Assembly (NCBI GenBank): GCA_025330725.1
Contig: JAIWND010000006.1
Location: forward strand, 806,001 to 870,000
Length of the DNA: 64,000 bases
Source of the DNA: Chlamydoabsidia padenii
Lineage: Eukaryota; Mucoromycota; Mucoromycetes; Mucorales; Cunninghamellaceae
Direction of reading: 5' to 3'
Every line of letters begins with the position of its first letter. The first letter of the stretch is position 1. A program made the position numbers and the translations under genes. Positions 24,224 to 35,489 of this stretch are shown here, piece by piece. A model generated the notes under the pieces. That model saw only the letters and a list, made by a program, of their open reading frames with translations, had not been told where the DNA came from and ran no database searches.

Positions 24224-25560
24224 ATGTTGATTGAAGGGGGTATTCATTTGGCAGGATGGTGATCGCAAGTTGGGATTTGATTTCAACCAATCAGATGATG
24301 GGAATTTTTCGTTGATAACCGCGCAAACTTTTGAAAATGATTTTTCTTTCTTTTCCCAACAATCTGCTTCCCCTACACATGATATGATCCACTGGTACTT
24401 GTCACAATACAACAGCGACTGTACCAAGTGTACTTACTCCTGAAAGTGGTGCTTCATTCATGGTGGCCTTTCATTGTCAACGCAAAAGAAAAAGGTGGTA
24501 TTCGGGCCCAACAATGTCGACAACTCTCTATACCTGTGAATGTAGCCGACTGTAACGACCTCTGTGACTTTTACATGCCATGCACTTACCGAGATCAGTC
24601 TTTGCAAATGGCTGTCTCTACTAATGGTCAAGCGTCAAAGCTGGCTAATCGAATCTGGCGACATGCTATCAGTGGACTACCTGCTAAACTGGCCCAAGCA
24701 GTACATCGTCTGGGGATACTAAGCAAGACAATTCAGCCATCGGATTCAAATGACTCGACAAATAACGGAATACTGGAGTTTGGATCGACTGGCGAGACTC
24801 TCAGATGCGGGTATGTGGATATTAACCACAAGATGAAAAAGGACACATCAGTATTGAAACTACTCCTCTTGGCGATGATATGAACAAACTCGACCGGGGA
24901 TCATCAGGTGGATTGGCTAATGCAAAGGTCGTCTAGTTAAAACAAGAAGGTAAGAAAGCGTTGAAGAAAAAAGGCCATCATACAATACATACTTACTAAC
25001 ACACATTTCCCATAGATTTATTCTTGTTTGGTTATGGTGAAGAAGTGATATTCTTTAGGAAACATGGATACGAAAACAAAGGTAATCCCGAGTATATCAT
25101 CATCAGTGGCAAGCACCATTATTGACTGGTATTACTTTTGAGCGGTGGCAACTCAATTCTTGGTATCAACAGGCACAGGACAAAAAAAAAACCCTCTTAA
25201 CTTTTGGCACTACCACTATTTGAACCCTCTCGTACGGACATTTTTCTTATGGCGATTTATCGATTGGATGCTTTGGTGGTGGATTCCATTGACAAACAGC
25301 AATATCCTTCTAATATATCATGTGCAATTGTGTGGAACGAGCTAGCTTGTATCGATCAAAGGGTACTTTGGCAACTATCTCCGCACTTATTAAGAAATGC
25401 TGATGGCAGTCGTCCTCCTGGGTCATTGATCATTGGTAATGCAATCAACGTACTGAAACAGGACTATCTACCAGGTGAAGGTGTTATCAAGGGCTTGCTT
25501 ATAAATGAACGACAACCTTTAATGAAATCCAAACTACATGATCCCAAAGGCGTTTACTAG
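24224..25560 (+). pseudogene. Siroheme synthase (MET8/CysG-type dehydrogenase plus uroporphyrinogen methyltransferase), broken
   Basis: Fragments of one siroheme synthase occur in order on the plus strand but cannot be joined without frame changes and stops. First is the precorrin-2 dehydrogenase part, 24428-24740: CRQLSIPVNVADCNDLCDFY, YRDQSLQMAVSTNGQASKLA and a helix LPAKLAQAVHRLGIL. Then come methyltransferase pieces: DLFLFGYGEEVIFFRKHGY at 25016-25075, VIPSISSSVASTI in a second frame near 25083, a TGA, VATQFLVSTGTGQK at 25145-25186, and in a third frame LFEPSRTDIFLMAIYRLDALVVDSIDKQQYP to the stop at 25560, including GSLIIGNAINVL. One intron still has clean borders (GTAAGA at 24950, CATAG before 25016). 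The intact enzyme would make siroheme for sulfite and nitrite reductases. The N-terminal end (24224-24440) is uncertain. Sequencing error could explain one break but hardly all. Confidence 0.82.
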
Positions 25561-26053
25561 GTGATTGGTTTTTATCTGGTCTCTATTCTTGTTATACCTT
25601 ACTTTTAGACTGTTTTTATTTCCTTGGCTTATTTGTAAAATAGATAATAATAAAACATCATCTTTACTCGATTTTATCAATATCACTCTACATGGCCCCA
25701 AGGTCGTGCCTTCTATGTCATTTTTTATTGTCTGTGTGTTTGTGAGGGGGATTGATGCTTAATCAAATTTGTAAAGACTAGTTGTATTAATATCCTATCT
25801 GTCTGATGTGCTACATCCATACAGTGAGTTGACAGGTGCATTTCTGTTTCAACTTTAAATCAAGAATATTTAAATTCCGCTTTAGTGTGATGAGTGATTT
25901 TCCCATCACATAAAATTTTCAATTTTAACTTTTTTCTCTTTCATTCATTCCTTCTCCTTCTTCTTTTACCACTTCTTTCCCTTATTGATCATTCTACAAT
26001 ACATACTCACCCAATTGATATCTATACTGAACTGAATTGTTTATATTCTAGTT
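25561..26053. promoter_or_regulatory. Arrestin-gene promoter
   Basis: TTTAAATTCCGC at about 25869-25880 is a degenerate motif A box 175 bases before the ATG. A long CT-rich stretch (25930-25985) precedes the start. No other gene seen. Confidence 0.45.
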
Positions 26054-27645
26054 ATGGTGCATCCTATCCAGCTAGTACAAGGGGCTGACTTTAAAATCAA
26101 CCTGGAAACGGATCATATTATACTTCATGGCTCGGTGGATGAATCGGGTGGTGTCATGTTACGTGGATCGGTTGTATTGGACTGTCATGAAACGACCAAG
26201 ATACGATCTATTACTTTAAAACTCATTGGCAAGATCAAAGTCAACTGGATGGAAGGTAATTATACGTATAAATAAAAGTGAGGGAGGGTGAATATTCTAT
26301 GTAAAGGAAAGATTACTTACTCTGTTTTATTATTTGGCGGGGGGGGTGACATGTAGGAACTGGATCTCATCAACGACTCTATAAAGAAGAACAAACCATT
26401 ATTGAACATGAATGGAGTTTCATGCCACACGTCCGCAAAACATATCATTTATCCGAACGTCATTATCAATGGTAAAACCAAAAAAAAAAAAAAAAAAGTG
26501 TATGTGGATACTAATGACATCTACCAAGTAGGGACTTTGAATTACCACTACCAGGTGATTTACCGGAAACACTTCATCATGATTTGGGTGAAGTCTATTA
26601 TCGACTCAAAGCAGTAGCGGAACGACCCACCTTCTCCATCAACTATACCGACCGACGATCACTCAAGGTATCTCGACTCCAACTACCATCCTCGATGGAA
26701 CTTTTCCAATCTGTCTTGATCTCGAATCTATGGGCCGACAAACTCAGCTACGATATCAGTGTACCAAGTAAATGCTTCACCATGGGAAGTATGCTACCAA
26801 TCACCTTTGATTTTACACCAATCGCACCTGATCTCAAGATACGATCTATCGCTTGTGCTCTCAAGGAATACCTCACTTTATCAACACCAGATCACAGCAA
26901 AACCGAAAGTAGGGTAGTGAAAGTGCATAAGGATGATACTTATCAAGAAACTGCTCAACATAATGGATCCTCTTATCACAAAACTGAATTACTAGCCATT
27001 CCTGATGAAGACTCTCAATTACTCATGATGGATACAACGAATGATTTGATTAAAATTAAACACAAACTCAAGTTTACAGTGTCTTTGATGAATGCGGACG
27101 GTCATATATCAGGTATTAATGCATGACACGGTCGGAAGTTCGGAGTATAATATATCTCACTCTCTCTCTCTTTTTTAGAACTACGTGCAGCAATACCTAT
27201 TATCATTGCAGCTATCTCTTTGGATGAAGATACAAATGCTTTACCTGCTTACGAAGATGCATGGCGAAGTGCTCCTTATGATCCTGCTACTATCTCTCAA
27301 CTCATTGCTTCTGGTGCATTACCTCCTTCCCTTGCTGTCACTATTCCCAATGCAGCTGCAAGTATGGCACATACCTCATTCTCAAATGACGAATACGAAG
27401 ACAATATCAATAACAGCAATATACCATCAACATCAACATCAACATCAACAGAATCCACCCAGGCAACACCAATAGATATCCGATCAACGAACAACGGGGG
27501 TGATAATCCTTTACCATGGCAAGGGATTGATCTCTCTCGTGTTCCTTCCTATACAACTGCAGTTAGATCCAATCGACTTTACAGCTTCTCTGGATCTTTA
27601 CCAACTTATGAATCTGTATCTATACCTGGTAGAACTACTAGATAA
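26054..27645 (+). CDS. Alpha-arrestin (arrestin-related trafficking adaptor)
   Basis: Four exons (26054-26255, 26357-26471, 26532-27112, 27179-27645) give 454 aa. The arrestin N domain is seen in INLETDHIILHGSVDESGGVMLRGSVVLDC and RSITLKLIGKIKVNW, then the typical HEWSFMP...YHWPF-like block and DLPETLHHDLGEVYYRLKAVAERP. The C domain includes ISVPSKCFTMGSMLPITFDFTP and the IKIKHKLKFTVSL strand. Fungal arrestins of this type recruit Rsp5/NEDD4 ubiquitin ligases through PY motifs to drive endocytosis of plasma-membrane transporters. Here the tail offers LPAYED, VPSYTT and LPTYES, i.e. LPxY/PxY-like sites rather than a perfect PPxY. The tail also holds a (TCAACA)n-encoded Ser/Thr run. Intron 2 has an A tract right after the donor. 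Which transporter it serves cannot be told. Confidence 0.9.
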
Positions 27646-27954
27646 ACCCCTTCATTTCTTCCCCGGTTATACAATCATTGTACTATACATACACTTTTTT
27701 ACTCTAGTTTAATAATAAATCTAATCACCTTTACCAATCCCTTCATCATTTTACTATAAACAAACATGGTTAAGCATTCTTTATTATTATTATTAAATAA
27801 ATAAACGATCAATATACAATAAATTGCTATTATATTAATAATAATAATAAAACTACGGGTATTTATATGATAAAGTAATGCAAGTATGTATTTTGTCTAT
27901 ATGATTGTATGTATAAACTATTTGAACCAATAGATGCAATGAATGAGATCAATT
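27646..27954. other. 3' flanks of convergent arrestin and CDF genes
   Basis: AT-rich with ATT/AAT trinucleotide stretches (about 27780-27850) and several AATAAA signals on both strands. No gene seen. Confidence 0.6.
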
Positions 27955-28449
27955 TTAAACTTGAGGAGGATTACTTGTAAGGAGGCGGGCAACAGGCTTT
28001 TTCATAACAAGAATCAGTATCAATACAACGGAGTAAACAAGTAGAAGAATCGCCAATGTTTCCCTATCCAACATAAAAGAGAAAAAAGCGTCCATATTAG
28101 TACCATCATTTATAAACCACTTGTACCGAGTCCTTACATCCATCATGTTATCCAGTAATGTATCTGTTCCCTGTATTGTGATATTGTCTTTGCTGGCGAC
28201 TGATAAGGTAGATGAGGATGAATGATATTTGATGCCGCCCTGGTTTTGTTTTTCAATTGTTGCATCAAAGAATTCGGGTTGGATAGTTGCCGAATGTACG
28301 CCAAATTCATGCAAAGTCTGTCGCATCCGAATGGATAGTTCCATATAGTTCTCTTCCGATAATAGAACATGTAATGAAGCGATCACCTTTGTATCCGATA
28401 ATTGCCATATATGGAGTTCATGTATGGAGTAAACGCCAGGAATCTATGT

Positions 28450-28496
<47 letters not shown>

Positions 28497-29750
28497 TGAG
28501 TGTAGGTTGTTGTATTGAGGAGCAATGGGAATGTGATAAATCAAGGAGAGGAGTTGTTTACCTGTAAGAGAGTTTCACGGACTTGATTAAAATTGACACT
28601 ATCAGGTACCCCTTGTAATAAAATGGATGATGTTGCTTTTACTAGATGATGCAGTAAGAATACAGTCGGTTAGTTGATGAGCCGGGTCAATATAAAGATG
28701 GTCTTACCGAGTGGAATAGCCGAACCGAAGATGATGACAGCAATAACTAGACTGTCCGGAAGAATGTAAAAAAGTATCAATATAGATGAATGATTTCATA
28801 CAATGCATGTTTGGTATGTTCTTTTTTTTGGGGGGGAGGGGGAGGGATGTCCTTACCTTATTATAGGATCCATATAGAACCTCCAAGAGAATGGAGTTAA
28901 CCAGATGAATAAAGCAGCAGCCATAACACCAATATTACCAAGAGCATCACCCAATACGTGAAGAAAGATCTACAGATAAATAAATACAAAAGAGTTGGTC
29001 CGACAAACAAGAGCGCCTTGATTTAACATACCCCTTTTGTGTTCAAATGTCCACTATCATTATGTTGATGATGATTGTGTGTTGACTGAGTTTCCAGACT
29101 AGTGGATTCGTGTTGATGACCATGACCATGTTCTATTTCACATAAAGAGTCGATTAGTTTAGTAATTGTATATACATATATATAAATAGATTGGTTGTTT
29201 TTGTTTTTTTTACCGTGGAATAAAAAGAGACCAAGAATATTTGCTACCAGACCAGCACCACCAGTAATAAGAACCATTTCAGGGTTTGACATCGGCTCCA
29301 TATGAATAAACCGTTGTATAGCCTCCATTAAAATAGTGAAGCATAGTGCTAGTAAGAAGACGCCTATATCAAGTTGTAAAGAAACATACGTCTTATGTTA
29401 GTATACAGTGTTCCACCCTCCTCCTTTTCTTTTTCTTCTCCTTACCATTCAACAAGGCTCCTAGGATTTCAGCTCTTTGCCAACCATATGAGTATTTCGA
29501 TTGTTGTTGATGAGGTTGATTGGCCAGTCGAATAGCCCATAAAGCCACCATTAAACTGATCAAGTCGTTTAACATGTGGAAGGAATCGGCAATCTATTAA
29601 ATATAAAACACGTTACACTCCTCCTCCAAACGGACTTGACTATTTTACCAGTGATAATGAGCTGACATAGTAGCCAATGACTATTTCAACAATAAAGAAT
29701 CCCCCATTAAGGAGCATCATGATGTGGATTCTATTAGTTCTGGTGAGCAT
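27955..29750 (-). CDS. Cation diffusion facilitator zinc transporter (ZRC1/COT1 group)
   Basis: Eight exons on the minus strand (29750-29649, 29593-29446, 29363-29214, 29132-29032, 28969-28857, 28751-28708, 28641-28562, 28443-27955) give 408 aa. TM1 and TM2 carry GGFFIVEIVIGYYVSSLSL and IADSFHMLNDLISLMVALWAI; the HxxxD zinc site is HMLND. TM5 has FLHVLGDALGNIGVM (HxxxD again, HVLGD). A cytosolic His-rich loop between TM4 and TM5 reads HGHGHQHES...HNHHQHN. The C-terminal domain follows (IPGVYSIHELHIWQLSDTKVIASLHV). Such proteins move Zn2+ from cytosol into vacuole or secretory organelles in exchange for H+. Unusually, the C-terminal domain is followed by another hydrophobic helix (ETLAILLLVYSVVLILILVM) before the stop. 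The last intron contains an A tract (T on the coding strand) of about 42 bases just before its acceptor. Confidence 0.93.
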
Positions 29751-30502
29751 TCTTTACATGTATAGGGGATGGTATGTTTTTTTTTAAAAAAAAAAAGGGG
29801 GAGGGGAAAGGCGGAAGAAGAATGAGAGAATGAAATGCCGCTGGCGTTTTATATAAAGCAAATTGAAATGCCGACATACGCTGACATGCTTCCCCTCAGT
29901 GGGAGAGGGCTGATATGGTATCATGCATGACATGAGCTTTTATGAATAAACCATTACCTGCCGAGTCTAGTTGTCATAAAAGATACCCCATGCTGTAAAA
30001 GCTGTTTTTGGAGCAAAGTGAACACTTGGGCCTCCTGCACAACTAGATTAGGCACTGCCATCCCCATCATTAGCAAAATAGAATAAAAAACAAAATTTTG
30101 GGGTTGTGTATAATGAATTCTATGATACTTCTTGGAAGGAATAGAAGCACTATGATGAGATGTGATAAGATGGATAGAAAGAAGTTTCATTGTCTCAGTT
30201 CCGTCGGGATTTGAAATCCGAGTTCATGCAAGATGGTTACACGCCATTGATATCATTAATGGAAATGTATTGTTATTGTTTTATATATTGGTATCCTATT
30301 ACCTGATATATGCCAAAACAATGCGCAACCCCAAAGCAAAGTAAAGTAAGCTGTTATGGTACATTGTTTAGGACCGGAAAAGCACGCGTTATCGGAATTT
30401 AAAATGATTGGTAGAATGGAGTGTTTGACTTAGTGACCATAGACTATATAAATGCTTTTCTTTTTCCGAGTTCCATCCTTTCTCTTTATTATATATCCTA
30501 CC
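29751..30502. promoter_or_regulatory. Divergent promoter between the CDF transporter and the KNH-like gene
   Basis: Motif A boxes at 29831-29840 (TGAAATGCCG) and 29863-29875 (TTGAAATGCCGAC), 81-113 bases from the CDF start. A composite A/B element lies at 30203-30229 (GTCGGGATTTGAAATCC, then TTCATGCA). TATA-like TATATAAAT is near 30446, 55 bases before the KNH-like ATG. A minus-strand ORF at 29954-30190 shows no family resemblance and is not called. Confidence 0.55.
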
Positions 30503-30967
30503 ATGATCAAATATACTTTTCTTGTTCTTGCTACTTTTTTGACCATCTCTTTGGCTTTTGTCCTCAATCCTGAAATGTAAGGCAATACTATGAAAAGGGT
30601 TATTGTTTGATTGTTCACGCTTTTAATCGGGGCTTCTTTTTTATTTTATTTTTTTAGTACCTATCCCACAGCCGAAAGTATATGGACTGCAGGCTCTCGA
30701 CAAAACATCACATGGTAAGGGAGAAAGAAAATTAAAAAAAGACCCTTATTATGACAGTTGCATGAATTATGTTATTTCATTCATAGGGATACCGAACATG
30801 TTGTTGGTGGACCCATCCCAAATGATTACACGTAAGTAGATGTGATGATGATGATCCAATGACAAAGTAATGTACCAACATCACCTTTTTCTTCTTAGGG
30901 GAATCATCAAGCTTGGATACCTCGACCCTGTAGACACGCCCAATGAACACCTCCGTTAGTATAAAGA

Positions 30968-31027
<60 letters not shown>

Positions 31028-31217
31028 AGGTGACAAACTACCAACCCACTCCATCCTTTTTATTGTAGATTGGGAGTTGGCTGCTGGATTCCCTTTGAAC
31101 AAAGGTTGGCAAGTCGTGACCCTTCCTACTGATTTGGAATCTCGACATACCTACATTATTGTTTTGATGGGTAATTCCGGGAATGCTTCGCCCGAATTCA
31201 CCATCAATGCCGCTTGA
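30503..31217 (+). CDS. Small secreted KRE9/KNH1-like (Ser/Thr-rich cell-wall family N-terminal) protein
   Basis: Five exons (30503-30576, 30658-30714, 30787-30831, 30899-30954, 31069-31217) give 126 aa. MIKYTFLVLATFLTISLAF is a signal peptide. The body is a single beta-sandwich of the Kre9/KNH1 N-terminal-like type: ITYPTAESIWTAGSRQNITWDT, then IIKLGYLD and LESRHTYIIVLMGNSGNASPEFTI. There is no GPI signal and no Ser/Thr tail, so it is a minimal one-domain member, presumably secreted or wall-associated. Two N-glycosylation sequons (QNIT, GNAS) are visible. Intron 4 uses donor GTTAGT and contains about 54 consecutive A. Function in beta-1,6-glucan or wall assembly is only suggested by the family name. 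Confidence 0.82.
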
Positions 31218-31570
31218 TGATTCCATTATTACTTTTGGCCCCTCTTTATCACACCTATTTACATACTATAGCCTACCATTAATTCCACTAGTTTATCGAT
31301 AACCCCTCTATTATTATTATATATGATCTTTTATTTATTACCAATCTACATACAATAAACACATCGTCACCAATTCCTTTCTCCTCTATTCTATGTTTAT
31401 ATACAAGGTCCATATGATTATAATGATAATAATTTTTTATTACAAAATGTACATATTCTAGTGTCAACTACATTAAGCCCATCACCGTGATTATTCTAAA
31501 AAGAGAGAGAAAGAGAGGTGAGTATGATTAACATTGATGAATATATCAAATCACCTAACCTATCATTCAA
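31218..31570. other. 3' flanks of convergent KNH-like and DUF2470 genes
   Basis: AT-rich, with AATAAA near 31356. No further gene seen. Confidence 0.6.
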
Positions 31571-32457
31571 CTAGTCCTTTTTCCCTTCCACCTGTTTCGC
31601 ATGTTGAAGCAATTTGGTCATGGAAGCGAATCCAAAAAGAAAAGTACTAATGGTCCATTTTGCAGTATTGGCGGCGCTGTACCATCCACGGTTCAAGCAA
31701 ATACCCAATGCAATCACTGCTTCACCCACATGCAGACCCACAGAGATATACCATGTCCATTTGATGAGAGTAAGGCCAAGCGCTTGTTGAATCTGTGCCG
31801 CCCACCAAGGTCCGGTTTCCACTCTGGATCGTGCAGCAAGGTAGCCGAGATTACACATGCCCAAAATGATAGGTACTTGCCAACCTAGACTGGCATGGTA
31901 AAATACATCCCTGGCTTTTTGTTGTTCCACAAGTTTTTGTTGTTCTGCCCATCGAGCTTCTTGTGCGTTTTGTGCTTTTAACATGGCTTGAATGGGTGGT
32001 GGTCCGTTCAATGAGCTAGGCTATCCCTCCCCCAAAAAAAAGAATGATACAAATGTGTGAGTTCATCGTGTGCGTGTTTCTTTTGTCACTATTACCATTC
32101 CTAAGGCTTCTTCTGCTTCTTTCGCCATAGATTCCAATAGTGGGCGGATTTGTTCACGGGTTTTTAAAGGTGAGGAGGGCCAAGGAATCACAGTAGTCAG
32201 ACCCGTTTCTTGTGTAGTATCATATTCAATAGTAAAACCATAAGCGTCCAAAGATTTGAAGGTGGCCTTGGTCGCACCAGCTTTCCTTCCAAAGTAGCGT
32301 ACATAAGCAAGATTGGCACCTACATAAAAAAAAAGATATATATTAGAAGAGTACAGTATCATAGCCGAGAGGGAATATTTGTTATCATCTTACCTTCATG
32401 TCCGCTCATATAAGCAGATATATAATGAGAGTGTTCGGCGAAAGTTTCGGAGGACAT
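31571..32457 (-). CDS. DUF2470-domain protein with C-terminal multi-pass membrane region
   Basis: Three exons on the minus strand (32457-32394, 32319-32096, 32020-31571) give 245 aa. The first 100 residues (FAEHSHYISAYMSGHEGANLAYVRYFG, KSLDAYGFTIEYD, then a REQIRPLLESMAKEAEEAL helix) fit a DUF2470 domain, a fold also found at the C-terminus of HugZ-type haem-related proteins. The second half has at least three hydrophobic helices (WQVPIILGMCNLGYLAA, WTWYISVGLHVGEAVIALGI, WTISTFLFGFASM), resembling the DUF4499/TMEM254-like arrangement known from ascomycete proteins of this kind. Likely an endomembrane or mitochondrial membrane protein of unknown role. Motif A lies 81 bases upstream (32538-32550). 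Confidence 0.78.
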
Positions 32458-32865
32458 TGGAAATGGAATGAAGAAAGAAGGAAAGAAAGAAAAAAAGAAC
32501 AGAGGGGTACAAACCTGGTTTTATCCGTGCCACTGATTTCGGGATTTAAAACATAAATTTCGAAACATGGACACAAGAAACGACCTAGATTAATGTGACA
32601 AAGCTGAATTCCCTTTCAATATCACCTTGGACTGTAGAAATATATTATATAAAGGGCTACTTGAGCATGTCACTTTATATATAATATATCAAGATATATG
32701 ATGATTACACATAGGGTCGGCACCGAATGGCCCGCGGGTGTATTTCCAGTTCCCAACTTTCAGACCTCATGGCATGAGTGATTTCAAATAATTTGAAATC
32801 CCGCGAGATTTTCAAAAGTTCAAAACAGAAAAAAGAGGAGCCCACTTTTTTATTTTCAACTCTAA
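32458..32865. promoter_or_regulatory. Divergent promoter between DUF2470 and Ca3427-like genes
   Basis: Two motif A boxes in opposite orientation: TTCGGGATTTAAA at 32538-32550 and ATTTGAAATCCCGC at 32791-32804, each 60-85 bases from the ATG it faces. Confidence 0.55.
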
Positions 32866-34115
32866 ATGTCTGCAAAAACCATCCGTATCGGTTACGGTAA
32901 GCATGTCTCGGTAACAATGAAACTCTTACCAGTATTTTACTAACTTGCCACTTTATATATATATATATATTCTATTGTCTAGTCCCTGAACATTTCTCAA
33001 CACCATTGTATATTGCACAAGAGCAAGGCTTTTTCCGTGATAATAACGTGGAGGTGGAACTCGTGTGCTGCCCAGGTAAGCAATATCTTTTTACCATCAC
33101 TCTATATTAACATTTTATAAACATACTAACCATTAACCCTCCTCTCTCTTATTTTATGTCTCACTCCACATTGTTTAGGTGGCACTGGTGAAGTAAGTAA
33201 AACAAAGACCTTATTGACTCGGGGTGGGAAACACATACTGACTCACTTCTTTGATATGTACTATTGTAGATGACTTCAAAATTGGAAGACAAGAGTCTTG
33301 ATGTTGCTATAGCTTTAACCGAAGGACTTGTGGCGGGTATCAGTAAAGGTCAAGACTGGTACAAGATTGTTGGAACTTATGTTGATGCGCCGTTATGTAA
33401 GTCGGTTGAAAAATCAAATGATTGGGTCTCATACTTTTTATTATTAGGTTGGGCTATCTCAACAGGACGAGAATCTCGTCATCATTCAGTAGACACTCTT
33501 CATAAAAGCAACTGTGGTATCTCTCGATATGGATCCGGCTCACAAATCATGGCCTATGTACTTGCCGATCAACAAGGATGGTTAAACAAGACGACTGAAG
33601 AAGAAGAAGGCAACGACGACGACAATGATGAAGAACCAATGTCATTCAAGGTGTTGAACAACTTTAAGGCAATGCGTGATTCTTGTAATGATGGTTCGAC
33701 TGACTTTTTTATGTGGGAACTCTTTACTACCAAGCCTTATCATGACACCAAGGAAGTAAGCTGTATCGGTAAAATCACTCCTCCTTGGCCTGCCTTTATG
33801 TTTGCTGCTCATGTGGATGTCTTGGATTGCCCTGAACTCCCTCGTACTTTGCAAGCCATCCAAAAAGCGACAAGTCTGTTTATGGATCAAAAGGACGATG
33901 AATCTATCAAACATATCATTCGTATTTTGGATTATCAAGAACAGGACGTACGTGATTGGTTCAAGACTGTACACTATGCCCCGGATCATACTGGTATCTC
34001 TCAACGTGCTCTTCAAGTAACGGTGTCTACTTTGCAAAAAGCTGGTGTGATTGGTGAAAAGGGTCCCTCGGCGGATGATCTTTGTTATCTCAAGGTTGGT
34101 CACTTGGTAGAATAG
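32866..34115 (+). CDS. Periplasmic-binding-protein type 2 fold protein, Ca3427-like
   Basis: Five exons (32866-32896, 32983-33075, 33179-33192, 33270-33396, 33448-34115) give 310 aa. The start MSAKTIRIGYVPEHFSTPLYIAQEQGFF and PGGTGEMTSKLEDKSLDVAIALTEGLVAGI are the NMT1/SsuA-type substrate-binding fold. PLCWAISTGR, the helix after GISRYGSGSQIMAYVLA, and ITPPWPAFMFAAH complete it. Fungal members of this branch (named after a Candida albicans structure) lack signal peptides and have no assigned ligand. There is none here either, so a cytosolic location is likely. Exon 3 is a 14-nt microexon. Intron 4 (33397-33447) is 51 nt without stop, so its retention would insert 17 residues in frame. An acidic loop (EEEEGNDDDNDEE) near residue 140 is probably a lineage-specific insertion. 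Confidence 0.87.
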
Positions 34116-34222
34116 TATTCCCTACCCCCCTTATGGTACAATATTTTTACATGTCTAATAAAACTCTATTGCACCCAAAGTCTTTGGTTGGACAGGCTGT
34201 CAAATTACAGTGGGGGTGTTAT

Positions 34223-34255
<33 letters not shown>

Positions 34256-34332
34256 GCCGTCCTGAAAGTCTTAAATGGAAAATTCCGCGGACCTGACCTT
34301 CTTCTTTTCTTTTTTCTTCTCCAAACAACAAC

Positions 34333-34933
34333 ATGCTCCGAACCTTACAACAAACGAGAAAGTTCTCAACCTCATCTTCAGGTAATAAGAAATAAAGACT
34401 TTGTTAAACTTGAAATAATACTTGGTATACTGCCTTGACTAACTAACCCATCTTTATTCTCATTCTTAGTCTCTCGACAACTGTTTGCTGTTATTGCCAA
34501 AGATTATACTGGTGAAGAAGCTGTACAAAACCGCCTCTCTGTTCGACGTCAACACATTGAAAATGCAAACAAGTCTTTTGTGAAGGGTATTCTTAAATCA
34601 GGTGGTGCTTTGGTGGATCCCCACGGGGTAAGAAAGCAATCCCCCCCCCCAAAGGTTTTATAAAGGATGTGCTGACTCAATCTTTTCTTTTTTGTTTAAT
34701 GATAGAGCGGAAACATGCTTGGTAGCTTGATGATCATTGAAGCTGAATCCATCGAAAAAGCTAGAGAATTTGTTGAAAAGGATATTTACATTGAAAAAAA
34801 GGTATGGGAAACGTGGGAAATCTATCCCTACAAAGCAGGTATGTACTGTAGTGTCATTAATGAAAACTGGAACATATTATCATACTAAACATTTTTCTTC
34901 TTCTTTAACACAATAGCTTTGGGTAATAAATAG
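34333..34933 (+). CDS. YciI-like domain protein, probably mitochondrial
   Basis: Four exons (34333-34381, 34470-34627, 34706-34838, 34917-34933) give 118 aa. MLRTLQQTRKFSTSSS is a typical short mitochondrial presequence. The rest is a YciI/dimeric alpha-beta barrel domain: FAVIAKDYTGEEAVQNRLSVRRQHIENAN, GGALVDPHGSGNMLGSLMIIEAESIEKAREFVEKD, and WETWEIYPYKA. Enzymatic role unknown; some YciI proteins are monooxygenase- or dehydrochlorinase-like, but the reaction cannot be predicted here. It lies 217 bases downstream of the Ca3427-like gene on the same strand. Confidence 0.88.
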
Positions 34934-35489
34934 ACATCTAATATTAATAGTAGTAGTTGGATCTTTTGCTTTCTATAATAAACAATCAGGACATCACATC
35001 CTTTTACTTTGTACGCTAAAAAATGGATACTACGCTATGTTGTTGGATAAGTGGTGGGTATGATTTGATTCAGGGTTTATAGGATGGGTGCATTCGGATC
35101 GATTTGTGCTAATCGCAGACCTAACTTCAAGTAGTTGATGAAATGGTACCTGCGACTTTGTACTGTTTGTATGGCATTATGGGATCATGTATGATCGATT
35201 GTGTGTGTAGGTGGGTGAGGCTATGATACAGATGGGCCGAAATTCAGGGGTAATGTTTACCAATCATGCACATAAATGATATATTCATTTGGTCCACACA
35301 CAACAAGTTTATTTATTTATTACTGTCAAATTTAATCTATTCTACATACAAAGTATACTCTAACACCTATTCCCTTTGTTTCCCCATACAGAGTCCATAT
35401 ATTTGCCCACAACAACCAAATTCCTTTCAAGCTGGCACCTGATAATCAAAGAGGGGATAAAATCAAGTATTAGTACATAACAAAAGGAC
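34934..35489. other. Intergenic region, no gene supported
   Basis: 3' flank of the YciI-like gene (AATAAACAATC near 34978). A possible terminal exon of the decayed locus to the right (GGCACCTGATAATC... around 35390-35450) was considered but has no clear frame. Confidence 0.45.

Noticed and set aside
29954..30190. Minus-strand ORF as an N-terminal extension of the CDF transporter
   Set aside because: Not joinable to exon 1; MLTRTNRIHIMMLLNGGFF at 29750 is a complete CDF-type N-terminus.
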